A stretch of 38,760 nt of DNA from Terriglobia bacterium (lineage in GTDB: Bacteria; Acidobacteriota; Terriglobia; Bryobacterales; Bryobacteraceae): positions 1 to 38,760 of the forward strand of contig JAIQFJ010000007.1 of the NCBI GenBank assembly GCA_020073325.1, written 5' to 3'. Shown here one piece after another: positions 25,432-33,116 of this stretch. Every line of letters begins with the position of its first letter. Position 1 is the first letter of the stretch. Below the pieces are notes generated by a model, which was not told where the DNA came from, made no database searches, and saw only the letters and a program-made list of their open reading frames with translations. A program made the translations under genes and the position numbers.

Positions 25432-25480
25432 CATTACCGGAAGCTTGGACTGCCGCGAGTCCGGATTCATTCCGGTAATG
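25432..25480. repeat. 11-bp inverted repeat upstream of the recombinase remnant
   Basis: CATTACCGGAA (25432-25442) and TTCCGGTAATG (25470-25480) are perfect partners, with GGACT/AGTCC nested inside. The intact recombinase has a weaker equivalent (GGTAA..TTACC) at the same place. Possible recombinase binding or attachment site. Confidence 0.55.
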
Positions 25481-25622
25481 TGAAATATCTGCCTGTGCAC
25501 GGAGCTGGCAATTGAGTCAGCGCTGTATGTAGTCTCGCGAGACGTAGGCCTCATTGAACAGCAAATTGCGCAGCTTTACTGGGCCGATCAGGCGGCCAGT
25601 TCGAATCCGCCTTACCCGACAC

Positions 25623-25652
25623 GAATAAGGAATCGTGGGGTGGAAGGTTATA
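25623..25652 (-). promoter_or_regulatory. ECF-type promoter motif, copy B (orphaned)
   Basis: Reverse strand: TATAAC, 18 bases, TTATTC within GATTCCTTATTCG. The 40 bases downstream resemble those of copy A. No intact gene follows; the recombinase remnant lies about 210 bases further on, so the original target seems to have been lost. Confidence 0.5.
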
Positions 25653-25795
25653 CCGTGCAGGAGTGAAAGGCGTAGAGCGAAGCTTCCTTGCACCCCACGC
25701 TGGGATAGCATCGCGGGCGAGCGGGCAGATCGCGCCGCCACCCGCGATACGGCATAACCCCCAGCTTGCGGACGCCCGAGTGTGCCTGGAAGCCG

Positions 25796-26269
25796 CTATT
25801 GCCTCCAGTCGCCCACCGGAAACTGCCTCCGCGCCTCGCCGGTGTAGACAATCGCAACGGCGCCCGAGTCGGTGCAAATGTACTTAAATCCGTTCCCGCC
25901 ATCGTCGATTACGAAGGAGTAGTGAGACGAGCGGCCGCTGGAACCCAGGACCGTGATCGTGCCGGTGCAATCAGGATTCACCGTATAGGTGCCCGCTTGG
26001 GTCCCCTGGCCTATGTTGCCGTTTTGGCTGGAGGTGGAAGCGCCTGTAATAGCGCCATTTCCGTCGAAGGTGAACGTGCCGACAACGGCAATCGGGCCGG
26101 CTGCCATGGCGGGCGCGAGAACGGTTCCGGTATCTCTGCGAGAGAAGGTGCCCATCAGGCTGACGTTAGAGCATCCTTTTTCGGCGGCCTTCGCTGCGGG
26201 CGCAATGCCCAGAGCGAGTATGGCGACTGAGGCGATGGCGAAAGCTTTGGCGATGGTGCTGTGTTTCAT
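25796..26269 (-). CDS. Small secreted protein, unknown function
   Basis: A 157-residue exported protein; AAAGGAG lies 7 bases before ATG 26269 and the signal peptide is AFAIASVAILALGIAPAAKA. The mature part starts at the AEKGCSNVSLMGTFS region and is beta-rich with a typical pattern GTFTFDGNGAITGASTSS and GTYTVNPDCTGTITV, seen in many small acidobacterial exported proteins. Two or three cysteines could form a disulfide. Expressed under promoter copy C, it is a candidate member of the ECF sigma regulon. Function unknown. Confidence 0.8.
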   Translation of the reverse strand: MKHSTIAKAFAIASVAILALGIAPAAKAAEKGCSNVSLMGTFSRRDTGTVLAPAMAAGPIAVVGTFTFDGNGAITGASTSSQNGNIGQGTQAGTYTVNPDCTGTITVLGSSGRSSHYSFVIDDGGNGFKYICTDSGAVAIVYTGEARRQFPVGDWRQ

Positions 26270-26325
26270 GACGAATCTCCTTTAGTTTGGGTCGATCAAG
26301 GTGGCCAATCAGGCTCACCTGCCAC

Positions 26326-26355
26326 GAATAAGGAATCGCGGTGCCGGAGGTTACA
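26326..26355 (-). promoter_or_regulatory. ECF-type promoter motif, copy C (in front of the 26269 gene)
   Basis: Reverse strand: TGTAAC, 18 bases, TTATTC within GATTCCTTATTCG, then GGCAGGTGAGCC as at copy A. The ATG is 56 bases past the -10. Position between a secreted-protein gene and a divergent kinase start mirrors copy A. Confidence 0.65.
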
Positions 26356-26401
26356 GCCTCTGGGACGAAAAGGTGTAGACTAGCTGTGCAATCCGGCCGA
26401 A

Positions 26402-26536
26402 ATGCCACAGTGCCCTCAGTGCGAAGCCCAATTGGGTTCGAGTGATCCCGCGGGGCTGTGCCCGAAGTGCCTGATCCTGGGCGCATTCGACAGCTCGGTT
26501 GGCACCGCCGAGTCCGAGACTAGGTTCTACGCGTGA
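26402..26536 (+). pseudogene. N-terminal remnant (44 codons) of a zinc-ribbon Ser/Thr kinase
   Basis: ATG 26402 opens MPQCPQCEAQLGSSDPAGLC and continues PKCLILGAFDSSVG, close to the start of the kinase at 16754 (CPECGEQLGSGDPAGLCPKC). It meets TGA at 26534-26536 before any kinase motif; the following DNA shows none either. The orientation (divergent from a secreted gene with an ECF-type promoter) copies the 16.8-kb arrangement. A free zinc-ribbon peptide could be made, but decay is more likely. Confidence 0.7.
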
Positions 26537-26849
26537 GCGCCGTAGGTTCGCGGTTTGTCGGCATAAAGGACCGGCGACGGAGGCTCTGTTGGCAACCGGC
26601 GCGACTTTCAGATTTCGGCCTCTGGCTCGGCCCGAATTCGGATATTCCTGCTTGTCGAGAATCTGGCGGCAGGAGGATGCCCAGTTTCACGCGCAAAGCT
26701 ATCTTGCCGATGACCCATGGCATTCCTTTGCGCTGGGACGCCCAGAGGGTGATGTTCGCGCCGATTACGAGTATGCTCCGCGAGCTACAACAGAGGCCAG
26801 CCTTGCTTTTCGCGAATTTTACGCCCCTCGCGATGCGGTGCACGACTCG

Positions 26850-27146
26850 TTCCTGGCCGACCCGATTCCGCGCGGAGCGATGCAGAGGATCGGTGATTGC
26901 CACGCAATTGCGATCTCGATCAAACGTCCGTATACCGGCGTTGATGGCATCGTATTCACTCTGAAATTGCCGGTCATTCGCGGACTTGGCCCAGATTTGC
27001 AAGCTGTCCACGACGACTGCCGGACAGGCGTTTTGCACGCCGGATCCCCAGGGAGAGCGGATGAGGCGTTTGAGCTCCGTTCCATCCGCGAGAATCGCAT
27101 AGATCTCGCAATCACCATCATGGTCACTGGTGCGCGCGAAAATCAC
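26850..27146 (-). pseudogene. Degenerate TolB/PD40-like beta-propeller fragment
   Basis: The minus-strand frame starts IFARTSDHDGDCEIYAI then LADGTELKRLIRSPWGSG, a standard TolB/WD40-like (PD40) blade, and a second worn blade (QIWAKSANDRQFQSEYDAIN) and a third start (FDRDRNC) follow. The frame continues to 26520 without further recognisable blades. No start codon with ribosome site. Such propellers often form the tail of acidobacterial kinases, so it may be a remnant of one. The rest of 26537-27292 shows nothing else I can support. Confidence 0.4.
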
Positions 27147-27292
27147 TCAGCCCGGCGAAGCTGAACTTCTGCATACCATACCAGGGATCGGCGGTTCGAG
27201 AAGAGATCGAACGCGCCGAAATCTCGACTTCATGAAGCGCGACTTTGCGCGACGGGCCCAGCATCCCACCGTTCCAGCTTCGGCGCGATAGC

Positions 27293-28654
27293 CTATGGGC
27301 GCAGGACAACATTCAACGACTCGGCGCAAACGCCGACCAGTCGATCGATTTCCGTCTCGGTGATCACCAGCGGAGGCGCGAAGTACACAGCGTCGCCGGG
27401 CGCCGGATGCGGACCGCCCGCAACGCGCGTGCGGGTCACGACCGCGCGCTTCATCATCTCCGACTGCAGGCGCGCGGCGATCTTCCGGTCGCCGGGAAAA
27501 TTCTTCTTGCTGGCGCGGTCCTCCACCAGTTCCACCGCCGCCAGCAGACCTTTGCCGCCGCGGATGTCCCCCACGTAAGGATGATCGCCGAAGGCGTCGA
27601 GCAGGGCCGCATGCAGCCGCGTCCCCATGGCCGCCGCGTTCTCGCACAGATGTTCCTGTTCGACGATATCGAGATTCTTCAGGGCAACGGCGCAGCAGGC
27701 CGGGTGGCCCGAGTATGTGTAGGCATGCATCCAGCGTTCTCCCGGAGGCACCGAATCGAGCGCTTCCTTGATGGCCGGGCTCACCATCATGCCGCCCAGC
27801 GGCAGATATCCGGAAGTGACGCCTTTGGCGAAGGTGAGAATGTCCGGCTGAATGGCCCAGTGATCCTTTGCGAACCAGCGGCCGGTGCGGCCGAAGCCGG
27901 TGATCACCTCGTCTCCGATCAGCAGGACCTGGTGACGCGAACAGATCTCGCGGACGCGCGGCCAATAATCGTCGTCGGGATAAATCACGCCGCCCGCTCC
28001 GTGAATCGGCTCGCCGATGAACGCGGCAACAGTGTCCGGGCCCTCGCGCAGGATCGCTTCCTCCAGTTCGCGAGCGGCGGCCTGCCCGATGGTTTCGCCG
28101 GATTGAGCGCCTTCGAAGCGATACGGGTAGCACGTCTGGATATGAACGAAGCCCGGCACGCGCGGCTCGAACATTTTCCAGAAGGCGCCCATCTTGGTGG
28201 CGCTCATCGCCTGCAGCGTCACGCCGTGATACGCTTCGCCGCGGGCGATCACCTTGATTTTTCCGGATTTTCCAGCGGCCTTCCAATAAAAGCGGGCCGT
28301 CTTAAAGGCGCTTTCGTTCGATTCCGCTCCGCCGCAGGTGAAAAATACGGCTTCCATTCCGGATAATTTCGAAAGCCGCCCGGCCAGCGTGATGGCCGGA
28401 ATATTCGACGACCCGGCGTAGGTTGAACAATAGGCCAGCTCTTTCATCTGCGCCGCGGCCGCTTCCGCCAGTTCGGCGCGGCCGTGGCCGACGTTGACGT
28501 TCCAGAGCCCGGACAGACCGTCCATATATTCGCGGCCGTCGGCATCGTAAATTTTGGTGCCGCGCCCGCGAACGTAGATCACCGGCTCAGTGTGATCGTG
28601 AAGCGAATGAATCAAGTGTTCCTGATCGGTTTTGATGAGATCGGCGACCGTCAT
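27293..28654 (-). CDS. Class III PLP-dependent aminotransferase (omega-amino acid type)
   Basis: A 453-residue cytosolic enzyme that moves an amino group from an omega-amino acid or amine to pyruvate or another oxo-acid. GGAG precedes ATG 28654. Family features: GLWNVNVGHGRAELAEA, the phosphate-binding FFTCGGAESNESAFK, AYHGVTLQAMS, the D248 in LLIGDEVITGFGRTG, and the PLP lysine K277 in TFAKGVTSGY. Length is typical. It lies 50 bp downstream of the MerR-XRE-cupin regulator on the same strand. The substrate is not set by sequence; beta-alanine, putrescine-derived or similar amino donors are plausible. Confidence 0.92.
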   Translation of the reverse strand: MTVADLIKTDQEHLIHSLHDHTEPVIYVRGRGTKIYDADGREYMDGLSGLWNVNVGHGRAELAEAAAAQMKELAYCSTYAGSSNIPAITLAGRLSKLSGMEAVFFTCGGAESNESAFKTARFYWKAAGKSGKIKVIARGEAYHGVTLQAMSATKMGAFWKMFEPRVPGFVHIQTCYPYRFEGAQSGETIGQAAARELEEAILREGPDTVAAFIGEPIHGAGGVIYPDDDYWPRVREICSRHQVLLIGDEVITGFGRTGRWFAKDHWAIQPDILTFAKGVTSGYLPLGGMMVSPAIKEALDSVPPGERWMHAYTYSGHPACCAVALKNLDIVEQEHLCENAAAMGTRLHAALLDAFGDHPYVGDIRGGKGLLAAVELVEDRASKKNFPGDRKIAARLQSEMMKRAVVTRTRVAGGPHPAPGDAVYFAPPLVITETEIDRLVGVCAESLNVVLRP

Positions 28655-28704
28655 GATTTCTCCTCTGAATTAAAAATAGCGGTGACCAGGCGTGGATGCC
28701 TGAA

Positions 28705-29547
28705 TCAGAATGTCGGCGGCGTGTTCACCCATACCAGGACCGCTTCCTGTTCGCCGGGAACGCTCCACCGATGCGTCTGGGAGCTCGAAAAATACAGGCT
28801 GTCTCCTTTTTCGATGCGATAGTGCTCCACTTCATCCAGCCAGATTTCGAAGCAGCCGCTGAGGACAAAAATGAACTCTTCACCGTGATGGAAGTAAGCG
28901 CCGCCGCTCGAAGTTCCCGGGGCCAGGCGATAGAGGTGCGGCTCCATCACGTGCGTTCCCATGCTCAGCAGCTCGATGTTCACGCCCGGTTCGTTGGAAA
29001 GCTGGGGGCGGTCCCGGGGACGGACTAATTTACGCGGCTTTTTCGCGCTTCCGAAAAACGACAATACGTTTGTTCCGTAAAACACCGCCAATTTCTGCAA
29101 GGTCGCGAGCGACGCGTTGACCTGGCCGCGTTCCAGACTGCTCAGAAAACTCACCGAGAGGCCGCAGCCCTCGGCGGCTTCGGCAAGCGTCATATTTCTC
29201 GACTGTCGAAGTCGCCGCAGGTGTCGCGCGATCGAGGCGGCCGAGGAGGATTGGAGTACCGAAGTCCGGCGCGGCCCGTCTTTGCCCGCGATCTTCAGCC
29301 GGATAGCTTCGATGCTGAGCTTGTTTTCGTCGCGCAGCCGGCTCACGTACTTGAGGTGTTCCACCTGCGAGGCCGTGTACAGGCGCCGCCCGCCGGGGGT
29401 CCGCTGCGGATCGACCAGGCCCAGGTTCTCCCACATCCGCAGCGTCGAGGCGCTCAGGTCCAGAATCCGGGCGACGTCTGAAATCGAGAAGCGGGGGCCG
29501 ATGTCCGCAACGCGGCGAATCATAGTTCTGGCGCGCATCCTTCGCAT
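28705..29547 (-). CDS. MerR-XRE-cupin fusion transcriptional regulator
   Basis: A 280-residue regulator with three parts: a MerR-type winged HTH (RFSISDVARILDLSASTLRM, PGGRRLYTASQVEHLKYV) at about 20-90; an XRE-type HTH (IARHLRRLRQSRNMTLAEAA then GLSVSFLSSLERGQ) at about 105-160; and a C-terminal cupin (MEPHLYRLAPGTSSGGAYFH, GEEFIFVLSGCFEIWLDE) at about 190-275. XRE-cupin regulators such as PuuR control amine catabolism; an added MerR domain is uncommon. The start is uncertain: ATG 29547, 29538 and 29523 are in frame without a strong ribosome site, and a TATAAT overlaps the first. It is divergent from the TonB receptor gene and precedes the aminotransferase. Confidence 0.88.
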   Translation of the reverse strand: MRRMRARTMIRRVADIGPRFSISDVARILDLSASTLRMWENLGLVDPQRTPGGRRLYTASQVEHLKYVSRLRDENKLSIEAIRLKIAGKDGPRRTSVLQSSSAASIARHLRRLRQSRNMTLAEAAEGCGLSVSFLSSLERGQVNASLATLQKLAVFYGTNVLSFFGSAKKPRKLVRPRDRPQLSNEPGVNIELLSMGTHVMEPHLYRLAPGTSSGGAYFHHGEEFIFVLSGCFEIWLDEVEHYRIEKGDSLYFSSSQTHRWSVPGEQEAVLVWVNTPPTF

Positions 29548-29607
29548 TATAAGCCTATGCCCGGCCGGACGCGATTCCTTTTTTGTTACAGAAAAACTGT
29601 AGGAGCA

Positions 29608-29621
29608 CAAGAAAGTTCTTG
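29608..29621. promoter_or_regulatory. Candidate operator overlapping the -35 box of the receptor promoter
   Basis: Perfect inverted repeat CAAGAA-AG-TTCTTG, sharing its last bases with TTGACA. A second small repeat TACAG-N5-CTGTA is at 29587-29601. Position suits binding by the divergent regulator. Confidence 0.45.
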
Positions 29622-29646
29622 ACACCGAATACGGCCCGCGTAGAAT
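29619..29646 (+). promoter_or_regulatory. Sigma-70-type promoter for the TonB receptor operon
   Basis: TTGACA (29619-29624), 16 bases, TAGAAT (29641-29646), 79 bases before ATG 29726. Confidence 0.6.
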
Positions 29647-29725
29647 GGAGACACCCTCGGTCCCTTTTGAGGAACGGACTGTACGACCACGCGTTCAGTC
29701 TAAACAGCAGTGTGGGAGGTGAGCG

Positions 29726-32700
29726 ATGAACAATCCTATGATGCGAGGTATTCTCGTCCTGGTTTTTCTGTCGTCGGCTGGGGCCCAAACCGCGGAGACC
29801 GGGGCGGTCTCGGGGACGGTTCACGATCCCTCGGGCGCCGTGGTTGCAGGCGCTGCCGTCGATGTGACCAATGCCGGGACGCGACTGACCCGCTCGCTGC
29901 GAACCGATAACAGAGGATCCTTTGTCGTCGGGTTGCTTCCGCCGGGCGACTATAGCATCAACGTCACTGCCGACGGCTTTCAAAAAGCCCTGGTCAGCGG
30001 CATTCATGTGCAGGTGACCGAGGTGAGCGTCACCGATATTGCGCTCCAGGTGGGGTCGGTGACCTCTGAAGTCAACGTAAGCACCACCGCGGAGTTGGCG
30101 CAGACGACCACAGCCGCGCTGGGGCGCGTGGCCAATGACCAGGTGATCACCGGACTGCCGCTCGCCAACCGCAACTTCACGCAGATTCTGGGGCTTTCGC
30201 CCGGCGTGTCGGTGGAGCTCTCCGATGCCGGCCAGCTTGGCAAAAACAATCAGAACGTCACCGCCAACGGCGTGCGCCCCACCTTCAATAATTTCCAGTT
30301 CAACGGCATCGACGCGAACAATATCGCCGAAAACTCAGCCACCGGCTTCGGCCCCGAAGTGAGCCTCGCCGTGCCGGCGCCGGACACCATCGCCGAATTC
30401 AAGGTGCAGACCGGACTGTACGATGCGAGCTCGGGCCGCAGCGCCGGAGCCAACGTCGATATCATCAGTAAAACCGGTACCAATCAGCTCCACGGAACCG
30501 CGTGGGAATTTCTGCGCAACGACGATTTCAACGCCAACACGTTTTTTCTGAACCGCAACGGCCAGCCTCGGCCGGTGCTCAAGCAGAATCAGTACGGCTT
30601 CGTTCTCGGCGGCCCGATCCGCAAGGACAAAACGTTCTTCTTCGGCTCCTACCAGGGGACCCAGCAGCGCAACGGATTGTCGACGGCGGGCTCGGCGTCG
30701 GTGTTTTTGCCGGCGCTGACCGATGACCGGTCGGCTGCCGCGCTGGGCGCGCTGTTCGGAGGCAAGGCCGGGCAGCAGGGCGGCGTTGCCGTCGCGCGCG
30801 ACGGATCCAACATCAATCCGATTTCGCTCAAGCTGCTCCAGTTCAAGCTGCCCAGCGGCCAATACCTGATCCCGACGCCGCAGGTGATTCTGCCCAACGG
30901 CACCGGACAATCGTCGTTCTCCTCCCCGGCCAAGTTCACCGAGCACCAGTACACTCTGAATGTCGACCATAACTTCTCGAGCAACGACACCTTGAGCGGA
31001 CGATTCTTCTATTCGACCGATCCGCAATCGGGACCCTTCGCGCAGGGCAACAGCTCGGCCAACGTGCCCGGATTCGGGCTGGTGGAGCGCGACCAGAACC
31101 TGATGGTCGCGCTGATTCAGAACCACACCTTCAGTCCCAGCATGATCAACCAGGTGAGCGCGGGCTACACGCGCTTTGACGGTTATCACATCGTGGACCA
31201 GCCGATCAGCAATTCCGACATCGGGCTGACGCCGCCCACGGGACTTGCCGTGATTCCGACCATCGTCGTGAGCAACTCCTTCATCCTCGGTCCTCCGCTG
31301 CAGGACCTGTTCACTTCCGTCTCCAATACTTTTGTGGCGAAAGATGTGTTCTCCTGGACCAAGGGCCGCCACTACCTTCGTTTCGGATTCGAAGGAGACC
31401 GTCGGCAGGTGAACATGAATTTGCCGTTCGAATCGAACGCGCTGCTGAATTTCCTCAGCTTCCAGGACTTCCTGCTGGGTATGAGCGCGGCGCAGAACGG
31501 AAGCCAGTTCAGCAACCTCTCCTCTTCGGCCGGCGACACCGGAATCACCGATCGCCATTACCGGTACAAAGCGTTTTCGACCTTCGCGCAGGACGATTTC
31601 AAAGTCTCCACGCGGCTGACGATCAACGCGGGATTGCGCTGGGAATATTTCGGTCCGCCCAGCGACACCGAGGGCCGCGTTTCGAACTTCGATCCGAAAC
31701 TGGCGCTGGCCGAGCCTCCCGCCAGCGGAACGCTGACCGGCTACACGGTGCCCTCGGGTTTTCCTGGCACGGTCCCGGATGGCGTCACCCGAACGTCGAT
31801 CAATACGCTGTGGAACTCGCGCTACGGCGACTTCGCGCCCAGGGTCGGCGCGGCGCTGCGCCTTCTCGACAAACACAGCCTGGTGCTGCGCGGCGGCTAC
31901 GGCCTGTATTTCCAGGCCTTATCGAACCAGGTGGCCGATCAGTCGATCCTGGCGCTGCCGCTGGTGGTCCATGCGGCCAATTCGGGAGTTCTCAACGCGT
32001 CGGCGTCTTTCGCACAGCCGTTTGTTCCGGCGCTGCCGCCGAACGAATCGTTCCCGGTCTGGCTTCAGCGCACTCCCACCAGCGCGCAGGCGCCCACCTT
32101 CATTCCAAGCGATCTGCTTGACCCCCACACGCAGACTTACAGCGTCGATCTCCAGTATCAGCCGGCGCAAAGTTTCCTGCTGGATGTGGGCTACGTCGGC
32201 ACCCGGTCGAGCAATCTGCTGGTCTGCCTCGGATTCAATCAGCCGCTGATCGCTTCGGCGTCGAATCCGGTCCACGGGATCACCACAACGAGTTTGTCGA
32301 ACGCGGCCCAACGCGTGCCGATCCTCGGCCTCAGCAGCGGCGCCAGTTCCTGCCGGAACGTCGGCTACGCCAACTACAACGCGCTTCAGGCGAGCCTCAC
32401 GAAGCGCTTCTCCAAGGGCCTTCAATTCCTGGCCAGCTATACCTGGTCGAAGAATCTGGACGTGGCGTCGGGGCAGGGCTCCTCCGAAGACCTGGGCGGA
32501 TTCTCGGGCGACCCGACGTATGTCCCGGGAGCCTACGGTCCGTCCGACTTCGACCGCACGCAGCGGCTGGTCGTCAGCTTCGTGTATGAAGTGCCCGGTC
32601 CGAAGTCGCAATCGGCCCTGCTGCGGAATACGCTGAGCCACTGGTCCTTCAGCGGGATTCTGCTGGCCCAGTCGGGGGTGCCGTTTTCGGTGACCGATTC

Positions 32701-33100
32701 GCGGACCGGCACCATCTTTGCCCGCTCCGGCCGCGCGCAATGCAGCGGACTCGATCCCAATACGTCGGGCTCCATCGAATCGCGCCTGGGCCACTACATC
32801 AATACCGCGGCGTTTCTCGGGCCGCCCGCTTTGTTCGACGGCACCGGCTTCGGAAACTGCGGACGCAACGACATTCGCGGACCCGACCAGAAAAACATGG
32901 ACCTGGCGGTCTCTCGCGCGTTTCCGTTCCACCGCGAAGGCATGGCGATCAATTTCCGCGCCGAAGCTTTCAACCTGACCAACCATCCGAACTTCGGACA
33001 GCCAGGCTCGAATCTCGCTTCCGCGGCCACCTTCGGCGTCATCTCGACCACGGTCAGCAATCCGCGCATCCTGCAGCTTGCGCTCAAATTCATGTACTGA
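29726..33100 (+). CDS. TonB-dependent receptor with carboxypeptidase-regulatory-like N-terminus
   Basis: A 1124-residue outer-membrane transporter. GGGAGGTGAG precedes ATG 29726; signal peptide RGILVLVFLSSAGAQ. Residues about 25-105 form a CarboxypepD_reg-like Ig domain (GAVSGTVHDPSGAVVAGAAV), then the plug (NQVITGLPLANRNFTQI type, FQFNGIDANNIAEN) and a large barrel with many paired strands, ending in the aromatic LQLALKFMY. This is the Oar-like class abundant in Solibacter, usually used for large or complex substrates, energised by TonB. It is the first gene of an operon with the amidohydrolase (16 bp) and deacetylase, so it likely imports their substrate or product. Confidence 0.93.
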   Translation: MNNPMMRGILVLVFLSSAGAQTAETGAVSGTVHDPSGAVVAGAAVDVTNAGTRLTRSLRTDNRGSFVVGLLPPGDYSINVTADGFQKALVSGIHVQVTEVSVTDIALQVGSVTSEVNVSTTAELAQTTTAALGRVANDQVITGLPLANRNFTQILGLSPGVSVELSDAGQLGKNNQNVTANGVRPTFNNFQFNGIDANNIAENSATGFGPEVSLAVPAPDTIAEFKVQTGLYDASSGRSAGANVDIISKTGTNQLHGTAWEFLRNDDFNANTFFLNRNGQPRPVLKQNQYGFVLGGPIRKDKTFFFGSYQGTQQRNGLSTAGSASVFLPALTDDRSAAALGALFGGKAGQQGGVAVARDGSNINPISLKLLQFKLPSGQYLIPTPQVILPNGTGQSSFSSPAKFTEHQYTLNVDHNFSSNDTLSGRFFYSTDPQSGPFAQGNSSANVPGFGLVERDQNLMVALIQNHTFSPSMINQVSAGYTRFDGYHIVDQPISNSDIGLTPPTGLAVIPTIVVSNSFILGPPLQDLFTSVSNTFVAKDVFSWTKGRHYLRFGFEGDRRQVNMNLPFESNALLNFLSFQDFLLGMSAAQNGSQFSNLSSSAGDTGITDRHYRYKAFSTFAQDDFKVSTRLTINAGLRWEYFGPPSDTEGRVSNFDPKLALAEPPASGTLTGYTVPSGFPGTVPDGVTRTSINTLWNSRYGDFAPRVGAALRLLDKHSLVLRGGYGLYFQALSNQVADQSILALPLVVHAANSGVLNASASFAQPFVPALPPNESFPVWLQRTPTSAQAPTFIPSDLLDPHTQTYSVDLQYQPAQSFLLDVGYVGTRSSNLLVCLGFNQPLIASASNPVHGITTTSLSNAAQRVPILGLSSGASSCRNVGYANYNALQASLTKRFSKGLQFLASYTWSKNLDVASGQGSSEDLGGFSGDPTYVPGAYGPSDFDRTQRLVVSFVYEVPGPKSQSALLRNTLSHWSFSGILLAQSGVPFSVTDSRTGTIFARSGRAQCSGLDPNTSGSIESRLGHYINTAAFLGPPALFDGTGFGNCGRNDIRGPDQKNMDLAVSRAFPFHREGMAINFRAEAFNLTNHPNFGQPGSNLASAATFGVISTTVSNPRILQLALKFMY

Positions 33101-33116
33101 GGAGATCCCGCTTCTC

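Noticed and set aside
26499-27164. 221-codon plus-strand frame
   Set aside because: Unrecognised, no ribosome site, and the opposite strand carries recognisable TolB-like blades, so it is probably antisense.
29565-29592. GCGATTCC followed by TTTTTTGTTACAG, resembling the ECF-type motif
   Set aside because: The TTATTC core is replaced by a T-run and the spacing is wrong for either strand; chance similarity.
30335-31876. Long 513-codon minus-strand frame
   Set aside because: Antisense to the TonB receptor; composition and lack of motifs mark it as a shadow. Same for 31919-33118 and 33177-34835.
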